DNA from: Fagopyrum homotropicum
Lineage: Eukaryota > Streptophyta > Magnoliopsida > Caryophyllales > Polygonaceae
Reading direction: 5' to 3'
DNA length: 64,000 nt
Assembly: GCA_033239125.1 (NCBI GenBank)
Contig: BSWB01000008.1
Location: 2,262,001 to 2,326,000 of the forward strand
Shown: piece after piece, positions 33,159 to 44,725 of the stretch
Position numbering within the stretch: position 1 is the stretch's first letter
Layout: each line of letters opens with the position of its first letter
Translations under genes and position numbers: made by a program
Notes under the pieces: generated by a model
Told to the model about the DNA's origin: nothing
The model's database searches: none
What the model saw: only the letters and a program-made list of their open reading frames with translations

Positions 33159-35048
33159 TGAGAAATGAGTGAGACCCTATTTTGAATCATCTCGATACGG
33201 ATGATCTAATTTCAAAGATGTCAAAATCTTTAAAAATATCCCATAAAATCTAAGAGAATCTATATTAACTCTATTAGAATTAAATTATCCCACAAAATCA
33301 ACAAATTTTATGGATTATTAAAAAGCAGTCAAAATCTATATTGAATACACCCCCTTAAAATTAAGTCCGAAGGTAAAATGATTGATTAGGGGTACATTTA
33401 CTAAACATATTTATATCATGAGTCTAGTTATAAGAGAGAAATCTCAAAAAAGACTTACTTAGCTAATTTGCCCATATTTTTTTTATCACATATATTATAT
33501 ATAAACCGTGCTTTCTAAATGTATCTAAAAACTATATTTATCACGTGAACTACGCTATGGTGTGAGTAGTTGGAGCTGATTAAATAAATGATGTTTTCTT
33601 TCAGACATGCTACTAAATAAGCTATTTGCTTCATCTATTTTCCCACTATTAATGTACCCACTTATCATTGCATTTCAGGAGGCCAAGTTTTTTACAAGGA
33701 TTTGTTGGAACAATGCATACATCTTGTCCATATTAGCAAACCTTGCGTATCTAGAAATCATTGAGTTCCAAGAAGTAGTATTTTTCTCAAGGAGTTGATC
33801 AAATAAGTGCTTTGTTGATAATATGTTAAATACGAGCGCATGTCCTCACAACAACTGATACAAAAATGTTCTCAAACATAATGTGATACTTTGCATTTGA
33901 ACATAAAATGTAACAACCTATTTAAACTACCTACTTTGAGCAAAGGAACGTATAATGCAAGACCAAAAAGAGGAGTCATAATTTGACAGATGTTTGAATA
34001 TACTTTTTACATACAACATGATGGGAAAATGTTGTGTCTAGAAGGCTAGAAGAAAAAAACCAAAGAGAAGATTGGCCTAAAAAAAAACTTTTTTGTATTG
34101 CTGATACAAACTAGACCCTTGTTAATTTAAGATTATTTTTTTAATTCTAAAAACACTTATTTAAAGGAGTAAAAAGGGGTTTAGTGTGTCTCCTAATAAA
34201 CAAAAGAGTCTATTTAACGCTACATTAGGAGAAAAAAAGACCTACTTAACAACTCACTCAAAAAGGACTTTTTTGTATTGTTGGAGCAAAATGGGCTCAT
34301 GGTCAAAAACCCCACTAACGATAATCCAAGCATGGACTTGTCTTCCTTGTCTGACAGTTAATTGATTGTCATCCTCTCAGTCTTGAATCAGTCATCAAGC
34401 TCATATCTTCATCCTCATTTAGCCCATACATGATCTAAGAGGTAATTTGTTGCCAAATCCTGGCTCTTGTTTCACACAAAGAACACCCGGAGTATTGTTT
34501 CTCGTCTAAAACCCATAACATCAATCTGCACAAATTAGCACGCAGTGAGAATCATTGCTTAGCAAGTTATGCAATGTGTGTATATATACATTATTTTTTT
34601 TCTTTTCTATGTTTCATCAATAAGTCTTATACATCCATATTTTGATTATCAATTGTTACGTGTGAAGTAAGCACTCACCCATTCATTCACCAGGACATAA
34701 AGATCAGTAGTATTAAGCAAAGTTTGCACAATCATTAGATTATTCATCCTTTGTTGTTATGCACTTGTATTCACACATATAGCACATATTGTAGTCATGT
34801 CTAAATGTATAATTACACGATCGTATCCTCAAATTCTTACTTGTAGAATTCTATGTAGCGGGTGAAACAGAGTCTTGTTTGATTAGTGGTGGGAAATCGA
34901 AAATATGCTAGTGTAGTTTTCAACTCAACTTGATATAAGCAACACAAGAGGAACTTGTAGTATTAAATTTATGCAGTCATTCACATAATTGTGTTCTCTC
35001 TTATTTATCAAAAAAATTTTTAGACCATGAGCCTTTTTCTTAGAACGG
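33159..35048. other. Gene-free AT-rich spacer
   Basis: No coding region, transposon terminus or structured repeat can be supported. The short frame 33607-33798 is hydrophobic but has no recognisable domain. Confidence 0.5.
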
Positions 35049-35059
35049 GTGATATATGC

Positions 35060-35215
35060 ACTAACCTTCTTTGGAGGATTTCTTCTTTATTTCTTCTTTC
35101 TTTACCTTCTTCGGTTCTTCATCAACAACTTCGCCTTCTTTCAACCTCTCCTTCTCGGCCCTCCTCGTTGTTTTCTTGTCCTTCCCTCCTTTCTTTGCTT
35201 TTGTAGGGTTCTTAC
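35060..35215 (-). pseudogene. Possible lysine/glutamate-rich exon
   Basis: On the minus strand the sequence reads NPTKAKKGGKDKKTTRRAEK, then RLKEGEVVDEEPKKVKKEEI and a final KKKSSKEG. It has an AG directly upstream and a GT-like donor downstream (GGTTAGTG). The composition is that of a basic, charged tail of a nuclear protein. No other exon was recognised nearby, so it may be a stray exon or relic. Confidence 0.3.
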
Positions 35216-35279
35216 AATGGCAAGAATGTCAAGCTCGCAGCTACAAATAATTAGGGATCCAAAGCACTCTTAATACGAT

Positions 35280-36480
35280 TAGAACATGAGCCATCCATTT
35301 TTCGAAATTGCAATTTCTTTCAATGTAGGTTTGTTGTTTTGAAAATATTGGGATAGAAAATGCAAATGATTTTGAATCCGACAATCTCGGAGTAAACATT
35401 CCATTTGCGAGCTCAAATATAGTGATTTGGATGAACTTATAACGCATCATACGTAAGTTCTTGGTATAAATGTTTATGTTCTTTTATGGTTATGTGCGTA
35501 AAAACTGTGTAAATAATTATTTTATTATATATTTTTATTAATTCTATGCTAGTATAATGTAGCAATATAGGTATTGAAATACATTGTTAATAACGTTAAA
35601 TAGTTATTAAAGTTGTAAAAAAATTGTTTTCACATTAGGATCTTCTGGAAGTCATGCATGATGACGGTCCAAATTATTGTGTTATTTTTGAGGTGCACAA
35701 ATGTTATCACGATCGAGGAAACTTAGTGGGTTGAGCTTGTTTTGTGATGGGAACAATGAATATGGTGTTTGTCGCAAACAAATCATGGTCTAATAGAAAT
35801 GTGTTATGTAAATTTTGTTTCTCATGCTAGTGATATGGAGAATATAGAAAGGTGAAAGATGTTAATCTTGATCATAATTCATTTACTAACCGAAAAAAGA
35901 AGTCAAAGAAAAAAGAATGCAAGTTTGAACTCGAGAAGTCGCAAATTGAAAACCAAAGGGCGGACATTGGGGGTTGTACGTGGAGTGTGCAACCACATAC
36001 TTCTTGCCCATTTAAGGGGAAATGCATATACCAAACGTTTGACTCCCACACAACAAAATAAAAGAGGCGATTGCCACCGATCGTCTTGATCGAGCGCTAA
36101 GATCTTATCAAAACCTTGAACATAGTGTTTCCAAAAGTGAAGCATATTTTGTACATATTTTATATAAAGTGCAACACTAAACATCAATTGTGGGTTGTGT
36201 TGTATTCGAAGGAAGCACGACCATGTTCGCATCACATTGTCATGCTTTGTTTGAATCAAGATCTAGTCGAGTGACCTCTAGTAGAAATGAAGGTGTATTG
36301 ACAATCGTGTCCGAGGTTGATAAGTTACCTCGAGGAGACGTGACATACGCCACAAAAGGAGACAATTGTTTGAGCTTGACGTAACTTGTACCATCATTTC
36401 GGCACAAGGACAACAAATGCATTAGAAATAATTTCATCTTTTTGTACTCATATGTTCTAGGATAATTATCCATGTCGCAA
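35280..36480. other. Unclassified region with short frames
   Basis: Short frames on both strands (for example minus 36259-35903) show no domain that I recognise. The region could be decayed transposon sequence continuous with the LINE fragment that follows. Confidence 0.35.
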
Positions 36481-36942
36481 CCTTCCGGTGCAGAATCACT
36501 ACTGATTGAGGGCCTAGGTTGGCGAGTGGGCAATGGATGCTCTATACGGGTCTGGGAGGATGCTTGGGTGCTTGATATTGAGAAGGGCTATCAAAAACAG
36601 GAGGTTCACATTGTTGACGTAAGCTTGAAGTAAAATATTAGTTACAGAAAAGGAAACTATATATTTAAGGGAAAAACTAAATATATTTACATAATTAGGA
36701 GTTATCTAATTATGGGTTATTTTCTAAAAGTTGTTAGGATCGTGTTCCCTTCTTCCCTATATAAGGAGATGTTGGATTGTGGCATTATATGATTTGTGTG
36801 AGAGAAAAAAGAGAGCATAAGTTTTGTGTAAGTTTCTTAAGCAATAAAAGAGAGTTATTCCTTTTTAGTTCTTTGTCTTTTTTGAAACAAGAATTGGTAT
36901 CAGAGCCTTACAAAATCGTAAGGAAGGTATTGAAGGGCAACG

Positions 36943-37800
36943 ATGACAAAGGATGGAGATGAGAAAGGCGGTGCGACATCCGATGGAGCAGACACATCGC
37001 CGCTGAAGATAAAGGAAGGAGGAGGATCTTCCTCGATTAAGTGTCCAATGCTTAATTCAATCAATTACACTGTGTGGGCGATAAAGATGAGAACTTGCCT
37101 TAAAGTTCACAAAGCATGGGAGATCATCGAGTCAGGGAAAGAAGATGAAGACAAAAACGATATGGCGATGGCGTTACTGCTTCAATCAAGCCCCAAAAGT
37201 CTCGTCTTGCAAGTTGGAGAACTAAGTATGGCGAAAGAAATTTGAGAAGCCATTAAAACCAGGTATGTAGGAGCTGAAAGAGTTAAAGATGCAAGATTAC
37301 AAACACTAATGGCGGAATTCGATTGATTAAAGATGAAAGACTCCGACAAAATTGATGTTTTTGCCGGCAAGTTATCAGAGATTTCAGCAAAATCCGCCGC
37401 GTTAGGAGTTGTGATTGAGGAATTGAAAATCGTTAAGAAATTTCTCAAGAGTCTTCCTCGGAAGAAATACATACAGATCGTAGCTTCTATTGAACAAAAT
37501 TGGATCTTAACAAAATAAGTTTTGAAGATATTATTGGACGATTAAAAACTTACGAAGAACGCATCGCTGAGAAAGAAGAAGAACAAGAAGAATAGAGCAA
37601 GCTTATGTATGCAAATACAAAGCTCCAACAAAATCAACCACAACACGATAACGATTCCAGATATAGAGGTCGTGGAGGACGATTCAACAGCTATGGGGTC
37701 GCGGTCGTGGACGGTCCAACGGAACCAAAGATTCGTCAAAAGTGATGTGTTATCGATGTGATAAACTTGGGCACTTTGCATCAAATTGTCCTGATCGACT
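36943..37800 (+). pseudogene. Copia gag with zinc knuckle
   Basis: The gag part has the UBN2-type start (CPMLNSINYTVWAIKMRTCL, then EIIESGKED) and continues in pieces after TGA stops at 37243-37245 and 37324-37326. The CCHC knuckle CYRCDKLGHFASNC lies at about 37748-37789. Gag forms the particle and the knuckle binds RNA. The breaks make it non-functional. Confidence 0.85.
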
Positions 37801-39180
37801 ATTAAAATTACAAGAAGCCCAAGAAAAACAGAACAATGGTACAGAGGAAGAAGACGAACTCATGTTACATGAGATCATTTACCTAAATAAAGAGAAGGTT
37901 ATGCCAAGTAAGTTTGAGGAGAACATACTTGATAAGGATATATGGTACCTTGACAATGGAGCAAGCAATCACATGAGCGAAGATCAAGGTATTTCTCGAA
38001 GATTGATGAAACTATTACGGAAAAGGTAAAGTTTGGAGACGATTCTCGAATAGACATCAAAGGAAAAGTAACCATTGAGCTCATTGATAGAAATGGTGAA
38101 GCAAGAGAATTGTTTGAAGTTTACTACATCCCAGAGTTAAAATGCAACATTATCAGCCTTGGACAAGCCACTGAAGCTGGTTGCGATGTGAGAATGAAGG
38201 GAGATCTTTTGACGATGCATGACGGTGACGAAAAATTTCTTCTCAGAACAACTAGATCAAAGAATCGGCTGTACAAGGCTCGAATGGGAGCCAAAGGTAC
38301 AATCGATCTAAACTTGATTGACTCGAACACGTCAAGCATGTGGCATGCACGCCTAGGACACATAAATCTCGAGACACTGAAGTCCATGATACAAAAGAAA
38401 CTCGTTTTAGGAGTTCCGCAAGTCAAAGTGGAGATGAAAATGTGTGATTCATGCCTTCTTGGAAAACAAACTAGGCAAGTCTTTCCTCAAGCAACACAAT
38501 ATCGAGCAACAAGGATACTCGAGCTCATACATGACAATTTGTGTGGTCCTATTATACCTAGCATATGAATTGGAAACAAATACATCTTTGTACTTATAGA
38601 AGACCATTCGAGGTATATGTGGGCCATTCTGTTAAAGGAGAAAAGCGACACTCTTGATAAGTTCTGGAAATTCAAGAAGTTAGTGGAACAAGAGTCGAGA
38701 ATGAAAATTGAAACCTTCAGAACAGACAGAGGAGGAGAGTTTGTGTTACAGGAATTTAATCTATTTTTTGATAACTCGGAAATTAAATGACATCTTACAG
38801 CTCCATATACCCCACAACATAATGGCGTTGTCGAAAGGAGAATTAGAACGATGATGGAGATGACGAGAAGCATTTTGAAGTACATGAAGCTACCAAACTA
38901 TTTGTGGGGAGAAGCGATAAGACATTCCACATATCTCCTAAATCGAATAGCTACAAGAGTGTTATAGAATTTAATGTCTTACGAAGTTTATCGATCGAAG
39001 AAACCGAATATTGCTCATCTTCGAGTTTTTGGTTGCATCGGATATGCAAAATTAGAGAAACCTGACATGAAGAAACTCGACGATAGATCACAACGGTTAA
39101 TTCACTTGGGCATTGAACCAGGATCAAAAGCATACCGACTCTACGATCCACAGACTCGGAAAATCACGGTGAGTTGAGAT
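37800..39180 (+). pseudogene. Copia protease and integrase
   Basis: The protease active site reads WYLDNGASNHM (D-N-G-A in place of the common D-S-G-A). Integrase follows: HHCC domain with HARLGHINLETL and CDSCLLGK (38341-38470), the core with RTDRGGEFV and YTPQHNGVVERR, and the C-terminal GKD/GNKYI-type start interrupted near 38568. TGA at 38788-38790 and 39175-39177 are likely decayed CGA arginine codons. Confidence 0.85.
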
Positions 39181-39529
39181 GTGGTGTTCGATGAAACAAG
39201 AGGGTGGAATTGGAGTGGAGATCTCAAATCAATAATGGAAGAGAAGAGTTTACAATAGCGATTGAGGATTTTGGGAATCATGGAATTAGAAATAATGATC
39301 AAATTGGATCTATAGCTCGTTCTGGTGAAGAAAATCGAGAACCCAAGTTAGAGAGATCCAATGAAACAGCTCGTCGTTCAAGAACAGAGTCTGTCACAAG
39401 AACAACAGAGAGAGGTTCCGAGAACAATGTCAGAACAGAGGTGTTTAATGCTCTTGATGAAAACGAAATAGAGACTGACGATGATGGTGGTGATGCTACA
39501 AACATGAGAATCAACCAGGTTTAAGAAGA

Positions 39530-41170
39530 ACAACAAGGATAAGTGTCAAGCCCATGTACCTTGATGATTATGTTCTTTATGTAAAAGAAGAAGTAGAGCG
39601 TCTGCTACTTGTTTTGAGTGACGAACCCATAAATTTTGATGAAGCAAATAAATCAAAGAACTGGATATTTGCGTGCGAGGATGAGATACATTCGATCAAC
39701 AAAAACCGTACATGAGACTTGTCTGAAATGGAACAAAACCAATCGGTTTGAAGTGAGTATTCAAACTCAAGAGAAATTCTAATGACACCATTAACAAATA
39801 CAAAGCGAGACTTGTCGCAAAGGGATATGTTCAAAGACATGGAATATATTTTGATGAGGTTTTTGCTCCAGTAGCTCGCATTGAAACAATCCGTCTTCTT
39901 ATCAAATCTCGCAGCTTCTAGTGGATGGGAAATACATCATCTCGATGTAAAGACAACCTTTCTTCATGGAGAGCTAAAGGAAACAGTTTATGTTTCACAA
40001 CCAAAAGGGTTTGTGATAAAGGGATGTGAAGACAAAGTTTACAAACTCAACAAAACTTTATATGGTTTAAAGCAAGCTCCAAGAGCATGGAATGAGAGTT
40101 GAATCCGATTCTTAAGGAGCTAAAATTTAAGAGATGCTCTAAAGAAACATCGGTTTATCATAAATAGGTACTACATGACACTCTTCTTTTGGCGGTGTAT
40201 GTTGATGACTTGTTTGTTTCAGGATCAAACGTGGAGGTTATCACAAAATTTAAGAAAGAGATGGGAACAAACCTTTGAGATGAGTGATCTCGGGAAATTA
40301 ATATACTATCTTGGAATTGAGGTGTGTCAATCCAAGGAGGGGATCACATTGAACCAGCACTGCTATGCAAATAAAATACTAGAAGAAGCTGGTATGAAAG
40401 AATGCAACTTGACACACACGTCAATGGAAGCAAGGCTAAAGTTATCCAATGCGTCGGAAGAAAAGGATGTAGATGCGACAAGGTACAGGAGAATCATTGG
40501 GTGTCTTCATTATTTGCTTCACACAAGACCAGATTTGGCATATTGTGTTGGTGTTTTAAGTCGGTACATGCAAACTCCAAAAGAATCACATGGAGTAGCA
40601 ATGAAGTAGTGTTTGAGATACTTACAAGGAACGACATCGTTTGGATTAAGGATTGAATCATCCCCTTCAACATCGATAAAATTGATTGGGTATAGTGATA
40701 GCAACTATAACGTAGATCCCGATAATGGTAAGAGTACGGCATGCCACATGTTCTATCTTGGTGGTAGTTCAAATTCCTGGTGTTTGCAAAAACTAGAAAC
40801 AGTAACTTTATCTTCTTGTGAAGCTGAATTTATGGCGAGAACAGAGGCAGCACGACAAGCCATATGGCTTCAAGACTTACTTTGAGAGATTACTGGAAGA
40901 CCAAGTAAGATGGCCATTATTCGGATAGACAACCGGTCTGCTATTGCTCTTACAAAGAATCCAGTTTTTCATGGACGGAGCAAACACATTCATACAAGGT
41001 ATCATTTTATCAGGGAGTGCGTTGAGAATGGTCAGATAAAGTTCGAGCATGTTCCCGGGAATGAACAAAAGGCGGACATCTTAACAAAGGCTCTTGTAAG
41101 AATCAAATTCAAAGAAATGAGGGATCTCATTGGAATGAAGAACTTGGGAGGAAAAGGACTTCAAGCTTAG
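39530..41170 (+). pseudogene. Copia reverse transcriptase and RNase H
   Basis: Reverse transcriptase blocks HHLDVKTTFLHGELKETVY, LYGLKQAPRAW and, in a shifted frame near 40190-40220, the YVDDL active site. RNase H reads GYSDSNYNVDPDNGKST, LSSCEAEFMA and DNRSAIALTKNPVFHGRSKH, ending GGKGLQA at 41168. Stops near 39715, 40100, 40610 and 40883 break it. Confidence 0.88.
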
Positions 41171-42206
41171 GAGGGAAAGTGGGTTTATTTTTTTTTGATA
41201 TTGGAAAGCGGTTCGAACCATTAAACAGCGCGCCGTCTAATGGGTCGAAAGGCCGAAAAAGATCGGCAGACGGACAAACCGTCATGAAGGGAACAAACAA
41301 AGGAGAAAAGAAATACACAAAAATACATCAAAAACATCCGAAAGCAAAAAAGTCTTCAAGGGGAAAGCAGGTTGATCCAACCAACAGGAGACAACAAGCA
41401 CACATGTTCATCTTCGAAGGAAGTACATAGGTAGGAAGCCTGGGGAACAACTGTGGACACTCAGATTTGGACTGCATCAGAGTCATCAGGAGTCGATCAC
41501 AAATCCACGCCCCCTTCTCGACAAACACTCGTAACCACCATCAAAAGACCGCATCAAACCTCAAGACGAAACTGCAGAACACGGGTATCATGGTGTATAA
41601 AGGTGTAAGACTTGATGGTTAAAAGAATAATGATTTGTAGGCAGAAAGTTGTTAGCAAGTTGATTAATGAATTGGTTTGAGACAAAAGAGAGCTTTTGTT
41701 ATGATTTTTGATTGTTTACATTTTGTTCCATTTTGATTTAGAGATCTTTATTTCCTTGGACAATAAAAGATTTGAGCCTTTACTAATTCGAAATTTGATT
41801 TTAATTTTGCTCATATTTGGTGTTTATGGTGTTGTTAAGCCGATATCGGTGCCGTTAGGCCACAGGCTTGGTGCCATCATGACGAGATTACTAAATAACC
41901 TAGAACAATTTGAAAGCATAAATTTGAGTGCTTTTGCTTTGATTATGTTAGTTTTGTTCGAATTTGTTTTTCAACGAGTAGAACATGATCGAGATTTGAA
42001 CCATAACTAATTCGAAATTATTTTTCATATTTGATTTTTGTTTTAATTGTTTGGTGCTTTTGGTGCTACTAGACCGAAACGAAACCGTTATGTAGCAAAA
42101 TTGGTGTTGGTAGTTCAAGATCGGTGTTAGTAGATCAAGATCGCGAAACTTAGATGGTCTTTCTATATATATAATCAATTTAAATGGAGCATGGATACTT
42201 GATTGT

Positions 42207-42271
<65 letters not shown>

Positions 42272-43152
42272 ACCAATTTAAATGGAGCATGGTTACTTGA
42301 TTGTCACTTGAGCCATTAGGCCCAGTTAATCATATGGAAATAGGCGTTGGTGGAAGGCTGAACAAACATTAGATAGAGCTCGCCGTTGGATTCAAAACAA
42401 GCAAAGAAGAAGGAGACGGGCAGGCTGGGGGCAGCTGAAATTCTGAATACAGAGAAGATGGAGTCGCGCAGTCAACGCAAAAACCTTGCCACCAAGGGCA
42501 AGAAGGAGGAGACGGTCCTCCATGGTTACGCCTCCATGGTTGTACCTTCAAGAGGAAGACGCCAACAACCTTAGAAGTAACCAAGAAGTTTGTCAGCAAC
42601 CATAGATCTAGAGTAGAGGTCGGAGTGCCTACCACTAGTAAAGAGGATAGTCATGGAAGTACAAGAAAGGTTTGTCACAATATATCCGCCTTTATCACTA
42701 CTTTAACAAAGAAAACAGGGATATAGTTTGATAGAGATCGTGTTATCTCAGTATTATCACAAAATGCTCCCAAATTTTGAAATTGATAACTTCGGATCAC
42801 ATATGAAGTTGTTGGTTGTTGGTTGTTGTTGAACGAATTTATTTTGTTAAAAATGCAGATAAAGAGGATAGTGGTCTGGTTGACCTTGTAACAAAACAAA
42901 GGAAAATTATAGCCGGAATTGGGGAATGATTGTTGATCGATGGTTGTAGCCATATGTTTTGAAAGGAAGGTCATCCCATGAAGAAGAAAATCTCCAGAAG
43001 AGGAGCCATGGTGGTGGTCGGAAGGTGTATTAGGGTTTGGACCCTTCGACGCTTCTTTGAAACAGTAGAGAGTGTTTCTCTCTGTATGGTGTGTAGTTAT
43101 TTTCACATTGGAGAATTTTGGCAGTTGGCTATTAAAAAGTACAACTAGGTTT
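41171..43152. other. Extra 2 kb between two polypurine tracts of the copia element
   Basis: TTAGGAGGGAAAGTG occurs both at about 41167-41181, directly after pol, and at about 43151-43165, at the 3' LTR. The DNA between has no copia domains. It includes a TATA-like TATAAAG near 41605, an AATAAAA near 41763, a long TA microsatellite, and a minus-strand stretch (42650-43110) that looks like 5' UTR sequence but encodes nothing I recognise. Confidence 0.6.
42169..42306. repeat. Duplicated 40-bp segment around a (TA)n microsatellite
   Basis: AATTTAAATGGAGCATGG with flanks occurs at about 42176 and 42275, and (TA)n of about 55 bp lies between the copies. The two copies differ at a few bases. Confidence 0.85.
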
Positions 43153-44340
43153 AGGAGGGAAAGTGTTGACTTAAGCTTGTAGTAAATATTAGTTACAGAA
43201 AGGAAACTATATATTTAAGGGAAAAACTAAATCTATTTACATAGTTAGGAGTTATCTAATTATGGGTTATTTCCTAAAAGTTGTTAGGATCATTTTTCTT
43301 TCTTCTCTATATAAGGAGATGTTGGTTTTGGCATATATGATTTGTGTGATAGAAAAAAGAGAGCTTAAGTTTTGTGTAAGTTTCTTAAGCAATAAAGGGG
43401 AGTTATTCCTTTATAATTCTTTGTCTCATCTGAAACAAGACATATTACCTCTAATTCAGATCTAACGATGCTTATCTCCGATCTGTTTGACAAATAAGAG
43501 AATTGGTCCCTTTGATGTTTGAATGTCATGTTTCTACCTCATGACGTGGCTATTGTCTCTAAAATCATCCTTAGTCCTAGAAAACCGTATGAAGCTCAAT
43601 TCCGGTAGCCGGATAGATAGGGCTCTTTCATAGCCCGTAGCGCTTATTGGATAGGAAATTGTGGTCATATTGCACAGTAGAGATCTCAGCTGATGAGGAG
43701 CGATGATAAGCTCTAGAGTAAGCATTGGTGACTTAATCTACCTAACAAAAAAGGTCTCCGTTTTGGTTGGAGACTTCAATCAAACACGTTGAGTATTGCT
43801 TCAAACTTGTATCATCATAGGGTCTTGGATTCACCTTTGTGTTGTCGTTGTCAACAAGTTGAGTCCAACGTGCACCGTATCCATGGGTACCTGAATGTTA
43901 GGGATGCTTGGTGGGGTTCTCCGTTGGATCAATGAGCTATCTCTTTCGGTTGCAATACAATCCAAGATCGTATTCCCCTCATTAAAAATATTGGGTCGGA
44001 AATGCTCAAAGTATTTGTACAATGCTATTTGGGTCGGATGGACTTCTCGCAATGCTCATCTTTTCGACCATAATCTTCCAGCCATTAGTTTCACTCGTGA
44101 GGACGGTACCGCCGTTGGATATATGATTTTATGCGAAATTCTTCTCATTCGCCCACTCCGATGATGGTTGCTCCCTCCCGATGGACTAAACCTCCATTTG
44201 GCTACATTAAGATCAATATGGATACGTCTGTTAATGATTCATGGACTGGGTTAAGAGTTGTATGTAGGGACGGTGGAGGTCTGCTTCTAGGAGCTCATAG
44301 CTGTCCATTGAATATTTCACTTTAGTGAAGGTGGAACCGT

Positions 44341-44725
44341 ATCATAACCATATGTTATTCCATATGCTACTTAATTGCATTTTAACTAGTTGTAGAAACA
44401 TTCGTTCAGTGCCTGCTCATTTTACCTTTGTGAAAGGCTTTTCTTTCATATACACCTCCAAGAGAACAAGCAATTCGCAATAAAAACTGTAATAATGAAA
44501 GCCTTTTCATTCATACAGTTTTTCCATTGAAATTATGAGATAAACAATGCAGAAAGGGCCGAAACCACAGACAACTTTTCTTCTTGGTGTTCCCTCAGCA
44601 AATGCAGAAGTTATATACTGTGTATACACTATAGAGTATATAGACCCCAAAAAAATACTGCAAACCTATGTGTTGTGTTGGTAATTCAGGATAAATGCTG
44701 AATCAAGGAATGGCTAAGGCATATA
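44341..44725. other. Spacer and 3' side of the RNase H1 gene
   Basis: The last LINE-like words (VPAHFTFVKGFSF) end near 44450; the rest, up to the RNase H1 stop codon, is probably 3' UTR and flank. No further gene is seen. Confidence 0.4.

Larger units (their letters stand above)
36612..43440 (+). mobile_element. Ty1/copia LTR retrotransposon, decayed
   Basis: LTRs 36612-36892 and 43164-43440 (281 and 277 bp, starting TGTTGAC, both with GAAACAAGA at the end). A tRNA-Met primer site TGGTATCAGAGCC begins at 36895, and a polypurine tract AGGAGGGAAAG at 43153-43163 abuts the 3' LTR. Gag, protease, integrase, reverse transcriptase and RNase H follow in copia order. Flanking CACAT and CATAT are a slightly changed target duplication. 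About 2 kb of extra sequence lies between the end of pol (41170) and the 3' LTR. Confidence 0.93.
36490..44340 (+). mobile_element. LINE remnant, split by the copia insertion
   Basis: Before the copia element, 36505-36600 reads GLGWRVGNGCSIRVWEDAWV, the segment after the LINE reverse transcriptase. After it, 43446-44330 holds the zf-RVT and RNase H parts (NAHLFDHNLPA, then KPPFGYIKINMDTSVNDSW and VVCRDGGGLLLGA). In-frame stops are frequent. Removing 36612-43440 and one copy of the flanking CACAT/CATAT pentamer would leave a single LINE-type sequence. Confidence 0.7.

Noticed and set aside
37542..37784. Minus-strand hydrophobic frame inside the copia element
   Set aside because: Antisense shadow of the gag tail, no domain.
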